This document shows, one piece after another, positions 12,201-21,556 of a stretch of 64,000 nt of DNA; the stretch's first letter is position 1, and each line of letters starts with the position of its first letter. Made by a program: the position numbers and the translations under genes. The notes under the pieces were generated by a model, which worked only from the letters and a program-made list of their open reading frames with translations, searched no databases and was not told where the DNA came from. This stretch comes from Stereum hirsutum FP-91666 SS1 (lineage: Eukaryota > Basidiomycota > Agaricomycetes > Russulales > Stereaceae), in contig NW_006763148.1 in NCBI RefSeq assembly GCF_000264905.1, positions 589,575-653,574 on the forward strand, in the 5' to 3' direction.

Positions 12201-12965
12201 TATTCTGTCGTCTTCATGATTATTGATGGTCCGTGTTCTTTTTGCTATAGCTCCACTACTTAGTGTTCAACCCTCCAGCACAGCACAACCTAGAAACCAA
12301 AGTGAGTATACGTCCCCGCTTCTTTTCGTTCGATGCTTGTCTCATCAAATGTTGCCAGTGACTGAGCAAGAAGAGTTCCTAAATCTGTCCCAAGACTTTT
12401 TCCTTCCGATCTTTGTGGCGGGATACAAAAAGCAGGAGGACCAAGTTTTCATCCAAGGTCCGAACAAAGTGCGAAGCTACCTCATTGCGGCTCTCAAGTT
12501 CCTAGCAGCCTGTGATATAACGGAATTCTTGGTGTTTAGCCTGTGTACGGAGGGCACCGTGGGAGTGATACAGGCTGGTTGGAAGGAGAGTGTTCCAATC
12601 CCAGTATGCATTTTCCGACTCGCAGTTCTCGCCTAGGCTCATAGAATGATTAGAAAGGTGACCCCACCGAGGGCGGAATTCATCTCCTTGACCGAAACTG
12701 TCAGGCCTTCGACATCTCCAACGTCCTTGGCGCTTTCAACTTCGCCGTATTCCTGGCTAAACTCGCGCACAACCACGTCCCTAGACTTCTCGAAAGATTC
12801 ACAGAAGGCAAGCAGCGTGAGGTGCGCAGGAGACTGCGCGAGCAGAAAGACAAGACGAAATGGAAGTACGCTGACCAGATGCAAGAGCCTGCGTTCAAGA
12901 CTGCGAGAGAGGAGGCCATCGCGGCCGACAAGAAACGTCGCGAGCAGGAGATGGAGACCCGGTAG
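9240..12965 (+). CDS. Uncharacterised 13-exon protein, 1019 residues
   Basis: I do not recognise this family. Exons: 9240-9349, 9409-10090, 10149-10441, 10499-10547, 10600-10670, 10730-10786, 10850-10906, 10963-11165, 11209-11518, 11583-12198, 12251-12305, 12359-12603 and 12654-12965. All phases agree over 3060 nt. Near the N-terminus are acidic repeats of about 12 residues (EDLEES, NDLEEP, KDLEES, EDLDTM), a Cys-rich HICGPHCLCLG and a DNLDNLDGLDGLDD run. The middle has helical blocks such as DPIAALYLARVLRSL, YEILKKERGTYVEYCKTYDA and DLEWLRQLLWDMYEAR. The C-terminal third (FLPIFVAGYKKQEDQVF, SYLIAALKFLAACDITEFLV, GGIHLLDRNCQAFDISNVLG) ends in a basic helical tail (REVRRRLREQKDKTKWKY). No signal peptide or TM segment is evident. 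Weak points are a GTTATT donor at 12199 and a 43-nt intron at 11166-11208 that uses GTACCT. Confidence 0.72.
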
Positions 12966-13707
12966 GAAGCACCCACGAACTACTTATACGGGAAGCTGAT
13001 GGTCGGATTGTCGGCCTGTGTTATTGTCGTATTTTCGCTGTCGCTCTCTTTCCGATCGCTCTGATATTCAAGTTGTGTCGTCGCAAGTTGTTATCCATTG
13101 TTGTCGAATTGGCTATCCCTCTGTATCGTCGATCACTATTGCACTTTTACTGCACTGTCACACCATTTATCTTTGTTTCTGTGGGACTACTTACCGGAAT
13201 ACTCAACGATCCTTACTGTAACGTCTGGAAAGTAACTCTGATTCGAGGTCGGACGTCGTGGTGCCACAGTGACAAACTCGGACAGAGATGTTGGTGGCGC
13301 AGGCTCAGATAAGATAAGATAAGATCAATCATCTCCCCTATACATATCCAAGATCCGTCCCAGATCGAGATTAATTCGCCCCTCTCCAACCCCTCTCACC
13401 GCCATCTCGACATCGTCTCCTCTCATCGACATCCGCATCGACAGGTAACCGATTCAGGTATGTCTTTCATGGCATTGATCACTAGTATGGATGAGAATCA
13501 AATTGTTGACAAATGTGTGTGCGATCTATAGGACTTGTTACGGTGATCATCAGGACATCACTAGCATCGCCTCCGAACCCGAGTACATACCCCAGGATAA
13601 TCGAGTACTTAGGAGATCTTCTGACTGCCGTATCGCGTGGCCAAACATCGCACCCAGAGCTCATAACATAGCCAGCACCAGCACACGACCACACCCTCCA
13701 TCTCACG
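12966..13707. other. Intergenic region
   Basis: 3' end of the 13-exon gene and promoter of the RPEL gene. It contains a short GATAA repeat (13308-13325). No further coding signal is visible. Confidence 0.5.
13308..13325 (+). repeat. (GATAA)n short tandem repeat
   Basis: Three to four copies of gataa in the intergenic stretch. GATA is the core of fungal GATA-factor sites, but repeat origin alone explains it. Confidence 0.7.
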
Positions 13708-14367
13708 ATGTGTACGTTCTCCCTCATTCTCCTCCTCTCGCCCTCCTTCCTAACCACCAAAATCTAGCCGCAACCGCAACCACAACCGCCCCACCGCCCA
13801 CCACAACCTCCGACACCTCCCCGCGCCCGCAACCCCCCAAACGTCAATCCACGCTCGACGAAGCCGCGTTAGCGGCGCTCGAGAAGAAGCTAGGCGAGAG
13901 GCCGGAGAAGAGTGAGTTGCAGGAGAGGAATATACTTAAAGGTGCGTATTGTCCTCATGGGTTCAGGGGTATCTGTTATGTGGAGGGCCGAGGAGGGTGG
14001 AGGGTGGAGGGAGGATAAAGTTGATGTTGACTTGATTTGGATGGCGGTATAATAGACGATAAAGTCGCACCGGCACTGCAAGCCGCGAAGGAGAAATTGG
14101 AGCGGTCTCAGCTCGAGGTACGTACATGCATCTCCGTCAGCCCTCACCTTGAATGTCTGTTTACTGACTCTCAACGCTCATGCGCACGGATGGTGACCTA
14201 CAGGACAAGCTCGACAACGCGCTCCAGAAACGTCCGAAGCCGGAGGAGCTCGTCAAGGAGGGGATCCTTCAAGGTATGTACAGTGCCGATACCGTTTACC
14301 TTCTTCATCTCTGTGGCTAGCATCACTTACGCATTGTTTTGCAGCCGACGAAGCGCCAACCATCTGA
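13708..14367 (+). CDS. Small RPEL-repeat protein
   Basis: Exons 13708-13711 (only ATG plus one base), 13768-13941, 14056-14117, 14204-14273 and 14345-14367 give 110 residues. Two RPEL-like motifs are visible: ERPEKSELQERNIL (about residues 45-60) and KRPKPEELVKEGIL (about 85-100), separated by a helix (APALQAAKEKLERSQLE). The N-terminus is a Pro/Thr-rich disordered run ending in RQSTLDEAALAALEKKL. In animals RPEL motifs bind G-actin; small RPEL proteins occur widely in fungi with no settled role. Actin binding is therefore inferred. The start was chosen because the GTACGT donor right after ATG-T gives M-S-A-T in frame, while other upstream frames hit stops. Confidence 0.8.
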
Positions 14368-15246
14368 ACATCCAATTACTGTCAGCCTAAATCTAAGCGC
14401 CCCTATCTACCTCAGAGGTCAGGACGGATATTTCGCTCGTCGTATTTATTGACTTTTGAACGGATGATATGAATCTGATGGACAGTCGACTTCTCGTGGT
14501 TGGATTTTCAGTTCCCATTCATGGGAAGGAAGGAAGGAAGGAAGGAAGGAAGGAAGGAGTCAAAACGTTGTAGTAGTATCTCGAAATCTGAATCAAGCTG
14601 TACCTATACAAAGTGTCTTTCTTTACACCCTTCTGTCCTCTTGTCCTCTCTTGTCTTGCCTTCTATTGTCCAAACAATTCAAAATTAAACCTACACCGAG
14701 CAGACTCTACTGGTGCCGCCGTGAGCGTTAACCCTCATGCCTCCACTGATGAACGCTTCTGAATTGAACGTCGTACATATTGTGGCACACTGTATGTAAC
14801 GACCTGGGCGCCGGCGCCACAAACGCGTCAGGTCTGCTTACTTCAGAATCAGACCTTCAACGAAAACGCAAAGCCGGCGCGACGCCTCACGCTGCCGCCA
14901 ACAACAATTTCGTGTTCTCTGTTTTCTGTTTCGTGCCCATTCGAATCGGACTGTCCACCACCTTTGCTGCTCCTCTGAACACACAACAACGTTCCCTGCA
15001 TATTTCATCCATCCATAGTCGTACCCCCCCCCTGAACGAAGAAAAGCATCATCCAACTTTTCGCCCGCCACCGGGACGAACGAAAGGACCGCTTCTTGTT
15101 CACAATCCAACCCGACCCAACAGGCGAAACGCAAGAAAAGTATAACAAATCTCGAGCCCATCTAACAACTCCAACTCCGAGCTCGACTCAACCCATCGAA
15201 CCATCCACAAACCCAAACCCGAACCCGACTCGAAAAACCCACACAA
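14368..15246. other. Intergenic region with simple repeat
   Basis: Contains the 3' end of the RPEL gene, an (AAGG)n tract at 14523-14557 and a C-rich promoter in front of the DUF1279 gene. No gene is recognised. Confidence 0.5.
14523..14557 (+). repeat. (AAGG)n microsatellite
   Basis: About eight perfect copies of a purine tetranucleotide (gaag/gaagg) in noncoding DNA, so probably length-polymorphic. Confidence 0.9.
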
Positions 15247-16168
15247 ATGCTCACCATCCGACGAATAACGACTCGTTTCCCCTTCCTCCGCACCGTAACC
15301 CAACCCCTCCTCCCTCTAACAACCCGTCTCTCCCCCTCCCTCCCCCTCTCCACCTCTTCTTCTTCCTCACCACTCACACACACCCCACGACCCGCCCATC
15401 CCTCCTCTCTCCGTCTCTTCCACCCTTCTTCCTCCCGCCTCTCCTCCTCCAATTCCAACTCACCGCCACCCTCACCCGGCAGTGAAGGGGGGGAAGGGGA
15501 AGAAGGAGGGAAAGCAGGACAGACATTGACTCAACGTCTCAAGAGCCTAATCAAAGCCTACGGCTGGTACGCCCTCGGCGTCTACATCGTCCTCTCCACC
15601 CTCGACTTCTCCCTCGCCTTCGCAGGCGTGAACCTCCTCGGGGCCGAATACGTCTCCGGCGCCGTCGCCAAACTGAAAGAAAACCTCGCAGACCGTTTAG
15701 ATTTGCCTTCTAGTGCGGCGGGGGCAGGAGAGGGAGGCGGGGCATTGGGGAGGGTGGTGGGGATGATGGGGTGGGGAAGGCCGGAGGAGCCGGGGAGGGA
15801 GGATGTGGAGGTTGAGAGTGTGGAGAGGGATTTGGGAGGGGAGAAGGGAGGGAGGGAGGGGTTGTATGCTATGATTGTGGGTACCCTTCATTTCTCCTTG
15901 TCTTGTCTATATATCCACACTTCGCCCATTCACTCCCCTATCGACTTACTGACCACCCTACCCCCAACAGGTAATAGCCTACACAGTGCACAAAACCCTC
16001 TTCCTCCCCCTCCGCGTCGGCCTCACAGCCTACCTCACACCGCGCCTCGTAGGTTGGCTGCGCACGCGGGGATGGGCGGGCGGCGAGGGCACGCGCAGGG
16101 CGGGGAGAGAGATTAGGGAGAGGTTGAAGGAGAGGAGGGAGGAGAGGAGGGGGAGAAGGGGGGATTGA
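15247..16168 (+). CDS. Mitochondrial DUF1279 (FAM210-type) membrane protein
   Basis: Exons 15247-15876 and 15971-16168 give 275 residues. The N-terminus (MLTIRRITTRFPFLRTV) is Arg/Ser/Pro-rich without acidic residues, as expected of a mitochondrial presequence. DUF1279 follows at about residues 93-140: LTQRLKSLIKAYGWYALGVY, then VLSTLDFSLAFAGVNLLGAE. A Gly/Glu-rich linker is followed, across the intron, by VIAYTVHKTLFLPLRVGLTA and LTPRLVGWLRTRGW, completing the domain. Fungal members are often labelled N-terminal acetyltransferase 2 for historical reasons, but no acetyltransferase fold is evident. Human FAM210A acts in mitochondrial translation and organisation, so a related role is inferred. 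The protein ends in a basic tail (RERLKERREERRGRRGD), and its TGA falls inside a TGAG repeat. Confidence 0.88.
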
Positions 16169-16203
16169 GTGAGTGAGTGAGTGAGTGAGTGAGTGAGTGA
16201 GTG
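16166..16203 (+). repeat. (TGAG)n microsatellite beginning at a stop codon
   Basis: About nine perfect tgag units. The first three bases are the stop codon of the DUF1279 gene; the rest is 3' UTR. Confidence 0.92.
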
Positions 16204-17169
16204 GGGAAGGGGGGAGAGGGGAAGGGGAAGGGGGAAAGAGGTAAAGTAATGGGTGATGGGTTATGGATTGTACTAGACGGGCGGGACGGGACACGCGTTC
16301 GAATTCCCCCTCGCATATATCGTATCTCTCTCCGGTATACTTAAACTATCGCAATATTTGCATCCCTCTTTGTTCGTGTTCATGTTCGAGTTTGAGTTTG
16401 AGCCCGGCATTTATCCACGTATCATCATATCATATCATATCATCGCAAACCACAGCACACCACATCTCATTTCATACTTACATACTCGAATACAAGTAGT
16501 GACATACACCTAAAAGCACAGGTTTGGATGAGAATCAGACAGGCTACAGCGTAGGGAGGTATGTATATATGTGGCTCACACATACTCATACTCAACTTAC
16601 GCCACACACTTCAAGCTTCGAGCTTCAAATCGCGATATTTATCGTTGACCCCACTATCTGAGTCTCCAAAGTGCACGGTCTCCCACCGACCTACCCGCGC
16701 CAGACATTACCAAACACCAAACACCAAACGTTAACAATCGAATCACCTCTACTCAAATAATCCCACAAGCACGACCACAAGCACGAAAAACAAAGAACAA
16801 AGAACAATACAACACAGTACCGAAACCGAACCCACGGATATCGTCCACTTGTACCACTTGGTTGCATAATTACATGCGTGCATGAAGGAACGATGGATGG
16901 GGTAGAGCGTTGGAAAGAGGGAAAGGGAGATGAATGGGGAGGATGGGAAGGATGGAAAGGACAAGGATGGAAGGATGGAGTGAAAGGATAGAACGATAAG
17001 CCAAACCGAGAGCATAAGGATAACCCGCCACCCAAAGCAAAAAGAAGAAACACCCTCGTCACCATGAATGAATAAAAGAATGATGGGAGCACCGTGAACG
17101 TACGCAGCAACACATCCACGCTAGACTGTCACGACGAACGAGCGAGCAAGGTCTTACATAGGTCTGCAT
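16204..17169. other. Convergent 3' intergenic region
   Basis: Lies between the DUF1279 gene (plus) and the Zn2Cys6 gene (minus). It is AT/purine patchy, with short direct repeats such as catat and caaacaccaaacacc. No coding signal is seen. Confidence 0.5.
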
Positions 17170-19195
17170 CTACACCGGTGTGGCGGTCAATGCGGCCCTA
17201 GCCTTCGCAGCGCAATGCGGACAGAGCCGACAGAAGAGCTCGACCATAGGCCATGTGATCGTAGCCTACAACACCGACACCAACATCGTCAGCACTCGCA
17301 CGATAGAAATGAGAGAAGAAAGAGAGAAAGGATAAAAAAGGACTCACCAGTCCGCCCTCCCTCGCCTGCGCAAGCGTCGCCGTCGACGTCCCATGCTTCT
17401 TATGCGCATAAATCAAGACATCATAAATCTGTGGCAACACCGGAATCCTCAAAAACGCATCGAGCCCCTCCCTCTCCCTCTCCCTCTCCTTCTCCTTCCC
17501 CGTCGCCACCGCCGCACTCGTCGCCGCACCCGACGAACCCGACCCCGACCCAGACGCAGAGCCCGCGATCGAAGCGGGCGGAGGCCCCGGATTCGCCGGT
17601 GGCTTGACAGACGATGATCCCCCCACCCCAGCCGCCGCCCCAGCCCCATACGCCGACACCCCACTCGCATAGCTGCTCGATATCCTAGCCGGAAACGCCT
17701 CCCCATCGACCTCCGCCATAAACTCCGCCCTAAGCCTCTCCTCCCTCTCCCTCCCGACCGCATAATACGCCTCCTTCGGCACCAGCACAAGATTATACTT
17801 CCTGCTCCCGCTCCTCGCATGGTGTATCATCGTCCATGCCCTCAAGCTGGGGCTCACCGCGCCCTCGTCGCCTTTGGACACGCATTTCGCGAGCGCGGCG
17901 TACGCTTCTGGCGCGAATGCGGAGACTTCGGCGACGTCGGCGGGGAGGTCTTTCAGGAAGTTGAGCAGCGCTTCGTCGTACGCCGCGCGGACGGGCATCT
18001 CGAGCGGGTTGATGGTGCGGATGCCTTGGAGGACCGCGCGCGGGAGCGGCGCGAATTTGGAGTGGTACCATGGTTCGATGTGGCGTGCGTGTGGGAGGAG
18101 GTTCGCGTCGAAGAAAGAGGGTCGGGAGCCGACGGGGGGCGGATTCGGGTGGTGGTGGTGGCCGTGCTCTCTGTCTCTATCTCTATGCTCCCTGCCGTCT
18201 CGGTCCCTGTCTCGGTCCCTGTGGTGCCCGCCGTGCAGGTGTGGAGGGGCACTGCTGGATGAGGAGGGCCCGGCGTGTGGGATGGGGTCGCCCATGGACC
18301 AGATGTGTTCGTATTTTGCGCGTTTGTGCGCTTGCTTGCTGCCGCCGTCCGAATCGTCGTCGTCTGAACCGGAGGAGAAGTCGTACATCGTGGAGGGGAC
18401 TTTGCTGCCCTGTATGCCTTTTGGCGTCATGTGACGTTAGCGCTCCGTCAAAGCGTCAAAGGGGATAAAAGGAATGGATGAAAGGCAAACAAAAGGCGTA
18501 CCGTTGACGAGGAAGGAGGCCCGGGTGGCGTTGGGGTTACCTGCGTAGCCGTGGTGTCCTGGTGGAGCGTGTGGAAGCGGTTCGGGTTTCAGTCGTTCCT
18601 TGTCTGCGGGCAGTTTGTGTCTCTTCTTTGGTGTGTAGTTGCATTCTGCGGTCTTGTCAAGCGTACAGTGGTTGCAAACGGGCAGGTTTCGGTCGCACTG
18701 ACCGAAACAGCGTTGTCGAAGGATAGACATGAGTGGAGAGCGTGGGCAGGAAATGCGATGGAGTGCGCACCTTCAAGTTGTGATGCCGACATCTATCGCA
18801 TCGAGGGATGCCACGATGGGCTGGGGTAGGTAACGGTGTATACTTGCAGTCGCGATTGACCCAAGAACAATGATTGCATGTTGGCAGCACCCTGTCACAC
18901 TACACACGCACACACATCCGCAACACAACAGCAACAATAAAACGCACGCACACACAAAGTCAATCCAGTGTCCAGGGTCACACAACGATTATGGATGAAT
19001 AAGGCAACTAGGAATCGAACGTACCTTCAAGTTGTTCAACCTGCAATGATCACACCTTGGTTTTCCTCTCCTTCCTTTCCACTGCGACTGGCGCGCCATG
19101 TACATTGATGGATTGGGGATACGAATGGTCAGGTTGGATTCGTCGAGGGGTTCATCGCCTAGCGGAGGCGTGCCCATGGGTGATTCGGAGTCCAT
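17170..19195 (-). CDS. Putative regulator with two tandem Zn2Cys6 clusters and a C-terminal H/C zinc motif
   Basis: Probable nuclear DNA-binding protein. Exons 19195-19025, 18899-18771, 18697-18502, 18417-17348 and 17265-17170 give 553 residues. Cluster 1 is C48-x2-C51-x6-C58-x6-C65-x2-C68-x6-C75. Cluster 2 is C91-x2-C94-x6-C101-x6-C108-x2-C111-x7-C119. They are joined by KYTPLPTPAHRGIPR. Both clusters are interrupted by a phase-0 intron at the same place (NLK|CDR). A His/Asp/Arg-rich stretch (HRDRDRDRDGREHRDRDRE) is followed by a conserved helical region and then H504, H507, C537 and C540 (AHKKHG ... CRLCPHC), which resembles an integrase-type HHCC zinc binder. No fungal_trans middle-homology domain is visible. 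Target genes are unknown. The acceptor of exon 4 (AAAAG at 18418) is the weakest junction. Confidence 0.82.
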
Positions 19196-21556
19196 AGTGT
19201 CAGTTTACGTATACGACGAAGTTCCGGTGGACGTTGAAAGGGGGTTGCGAGGAGTTGAGGAAGGGGGGGAATGGGGACAGTGATGGTGTGTGATGTAGAT
19301 TGTCGAACGAAGCAAGTCCGGAAAGGGAGAAGAAGGAATGATGAATGAGGCTTCGGCGTGTAGCGGGGTCGAACGTGCCACGGGCTCGTGTTACCCACGC
19401 AAGGGCGTCGAAAATGCTAGCTCTTCAAGAAACGAAACTTTCCCGCTGTATAACAATCTGAGCCGTCGGATTCTCAAGAAGAAAATATTGGGGTGTCCTG
19501 GGGTGACGGTGGCGGACGAGAGCGAGGGAGATGGTGGTCGAGGGGAGAGAAACGCATTCGAGTGGGCGCTCGCTTCCGGGACTAGGTTCATTCTAAGCGT
19601 GACGTTACCGTGACACCCTTTTTTCCCAGGTCCTTGCAGCCAATCAGGGGCGTGACGGAGTTTGAATCGTCGCCTATGTTTGTCTTTCTTTCCGCTCTTG
19701 TCGTCTGCCACTGCGCTCATTCCCAGCGAAGATAGTTCAGCATTCTTGTGGTGGGCTTGCTCTCCATTGCTGAGCGTGATCCCGCAGTCTATCGTTTTTT
19801 GTCGTTGGGATCATGCTCTCGGGCTGCTCGTTCAACGGTTCTCAGCTCTGAACAAACAAGGTTAACGTTGATTACTTATTCCATCATTGACTCACGCGAT
19901 AACCCACGAGTCGCGGTATCACCCGGCACTCGGTCCTCTTTACGTTACCGACTCCGTCCTTCCTGAGCATCGCAAGAGCATCGTCGAGGCCGTTCATCAC
20001 GACGAGTTCAAAATCATCAGGGAGATATCGCAAAGAGACCCCCACTGGTATCCCTGTACTTCGCTAAGAAGATCGAGTGTCTCCATATGATTCATGTATG
20101 CTCATGACATCTTTCTATCGCGCTTCATCAGCTGACTCGGAGTTCGCCGTGAGAGCATACAGCGTCTACAGGTCCTTCGGATTGGCCTTGTTGACCTGGA
20201 TCATTCTAGGTCAGAGCGCGTTCGCAGTGAACTCTGCCGCGTACATACTGTATATCCATATTCCACCTATAGCGACATTCATAGTATTCTTAACCGTGAC
20301 TCTTCCTGCGACATTCTCACCCCACACCTCGCACAGGAGTTCTGTGCTTCCGCCACGATGTTGGACATCGTTGTTCTTTCTCAGAATTGGAGATCCTCGG
20401 TCGGTCTAATGTATGGAACCTTGACTTCGTCCACCTCTTCCTGCATCATCATCATCATCGGAGCTAATTATACACTCACGCTCATGTGTAGGCTAACGTA
20501 CGTTGTTTCATGCTCACAATTCCATCGCAGAAGCCTGGTGTAGTCTCATGGGAGAAATCGCCACCAACGTTCTCTGAGTCCTCGAGTTTGCTGCATCGGT
20601 CAGTTCAGACGAGTCGACTCGCGCACCCGGTAGTACTACCCCATCATATCAGAAAAAGCGGAACTGCAGCACTTCGACTACTTACCTCCACCCAACCTCC
20701 GTCTGGTGCAAAACCACCGGGGCAGGATGAGAAAGAAGACTTCTCTCAGGTTGTGGCGAAAGGCCAGATCGAACGTGGTGACGGCGGCTGAGAGGCCGGA
20801 GTTGCTTCTTCGGGAAAGCGTCCCGGAACAGGTAAGTTACGACTCCGTTCTGTTTTTTTCGGCCTTCGTCTCCTGACACAAGAATCATGGTTTACAGCTT
20901 TCGATGAGATTCATAGTGTATTTTGTGGGTCGTCGGTTTGCATTCGTTCGTGAAGGAAATCACATAACTCATATTTTCAATCGACAGGCTATTTTTATCG
21001 TCCAAGATTATCAATTCAAATACCGCGCGCTATATCCTCCGGTTCGTATCGTCTCCGGCCCAGCAGCTAGCTTCCAAAGAAAGAGGCCTCGCAAACGTTC
21101 CTTCTAAGCCCGCCACACGCACCGAAGCACCTCAACTCGCTCATGACACTGTGCGAGCGCATCGAACAACCCACATGCTCACGCTTCCCTCCCCGCTCGT
21201 CCTACGCCACATCAGTAAAACCATGCTTTCCGAACCTGCTTCTCCTCCCTCTCTCTATCCCCTATCCGCATTCGGGTCCTTCGGTAGCGAACGTGGTATA
21301 CATAGCTCCGAAAACGATCTGCGTCGCGCCCTATGAAAGAAGAAGTCGAGGGACAGAGGGACATGCGTTTCGTCATTCGAGGGCTTCTGCTGCTCGTTGC
21401 CTGATGCCCGTGAACAGGTACATAAGACCATCTCCCCGAGCTGTCCTTCTTCCCGCCCTGTGGACATCCTCAGACGTCTTCCCCTTTACCTGCGTTCAAC
21501 CCTGCGCATCAGTCCGTCGAGCTCATCAACTTACCTGTCCGTATACCCTCACTTCG
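19196..21556. other. Long divergent intergenic region
   Basis: Promoters of the Zn2Cys6 gene (minus) and the secreted-protein gene (plus). A possible degraded membrane-protein piece lies at about 20110-20420. Otherwise there are only short frames. A T-loop-like GTTCGA on the minus strand near 19370 does not fold as a tRNA. Confidence 0.45.
20110..20420 (+). pseudogene. Possible remnant of a multi-pass membrane protein (DUF6533-like)
   Basis: One frame reads SEFAVRAYSVYRSFGLALLT, then ILGQSAFAVNSAAYILY. Shortly after, ATMLDIVVLSQNWRSSVGL reads in another frame. The order and look recall TM3 and a later helix of agaricomycete DUF6533 proteins (LRxYAxY; SDxIVLxxTW). No start exon, N-terminal DUF6533 block or consistent splicing could be found, so I treat it as a decayed fragment. 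Chance similarity is possible. Confidence 0.25.

Noticed and set aside
17215..18468. Plus-strand Arg-rich open frames opposite the Zn2Cys6 gene
   Set aside because: Antisense shadows of a GC-rich coding exon; no codon or domain logic.
19350..19430. tRNA-like T-loop (GTTCGACCCC on the minus strand)
   Set aside because: The flanking five-base arms do not pair, and no acceptor, D or anticodon arms can be folded.
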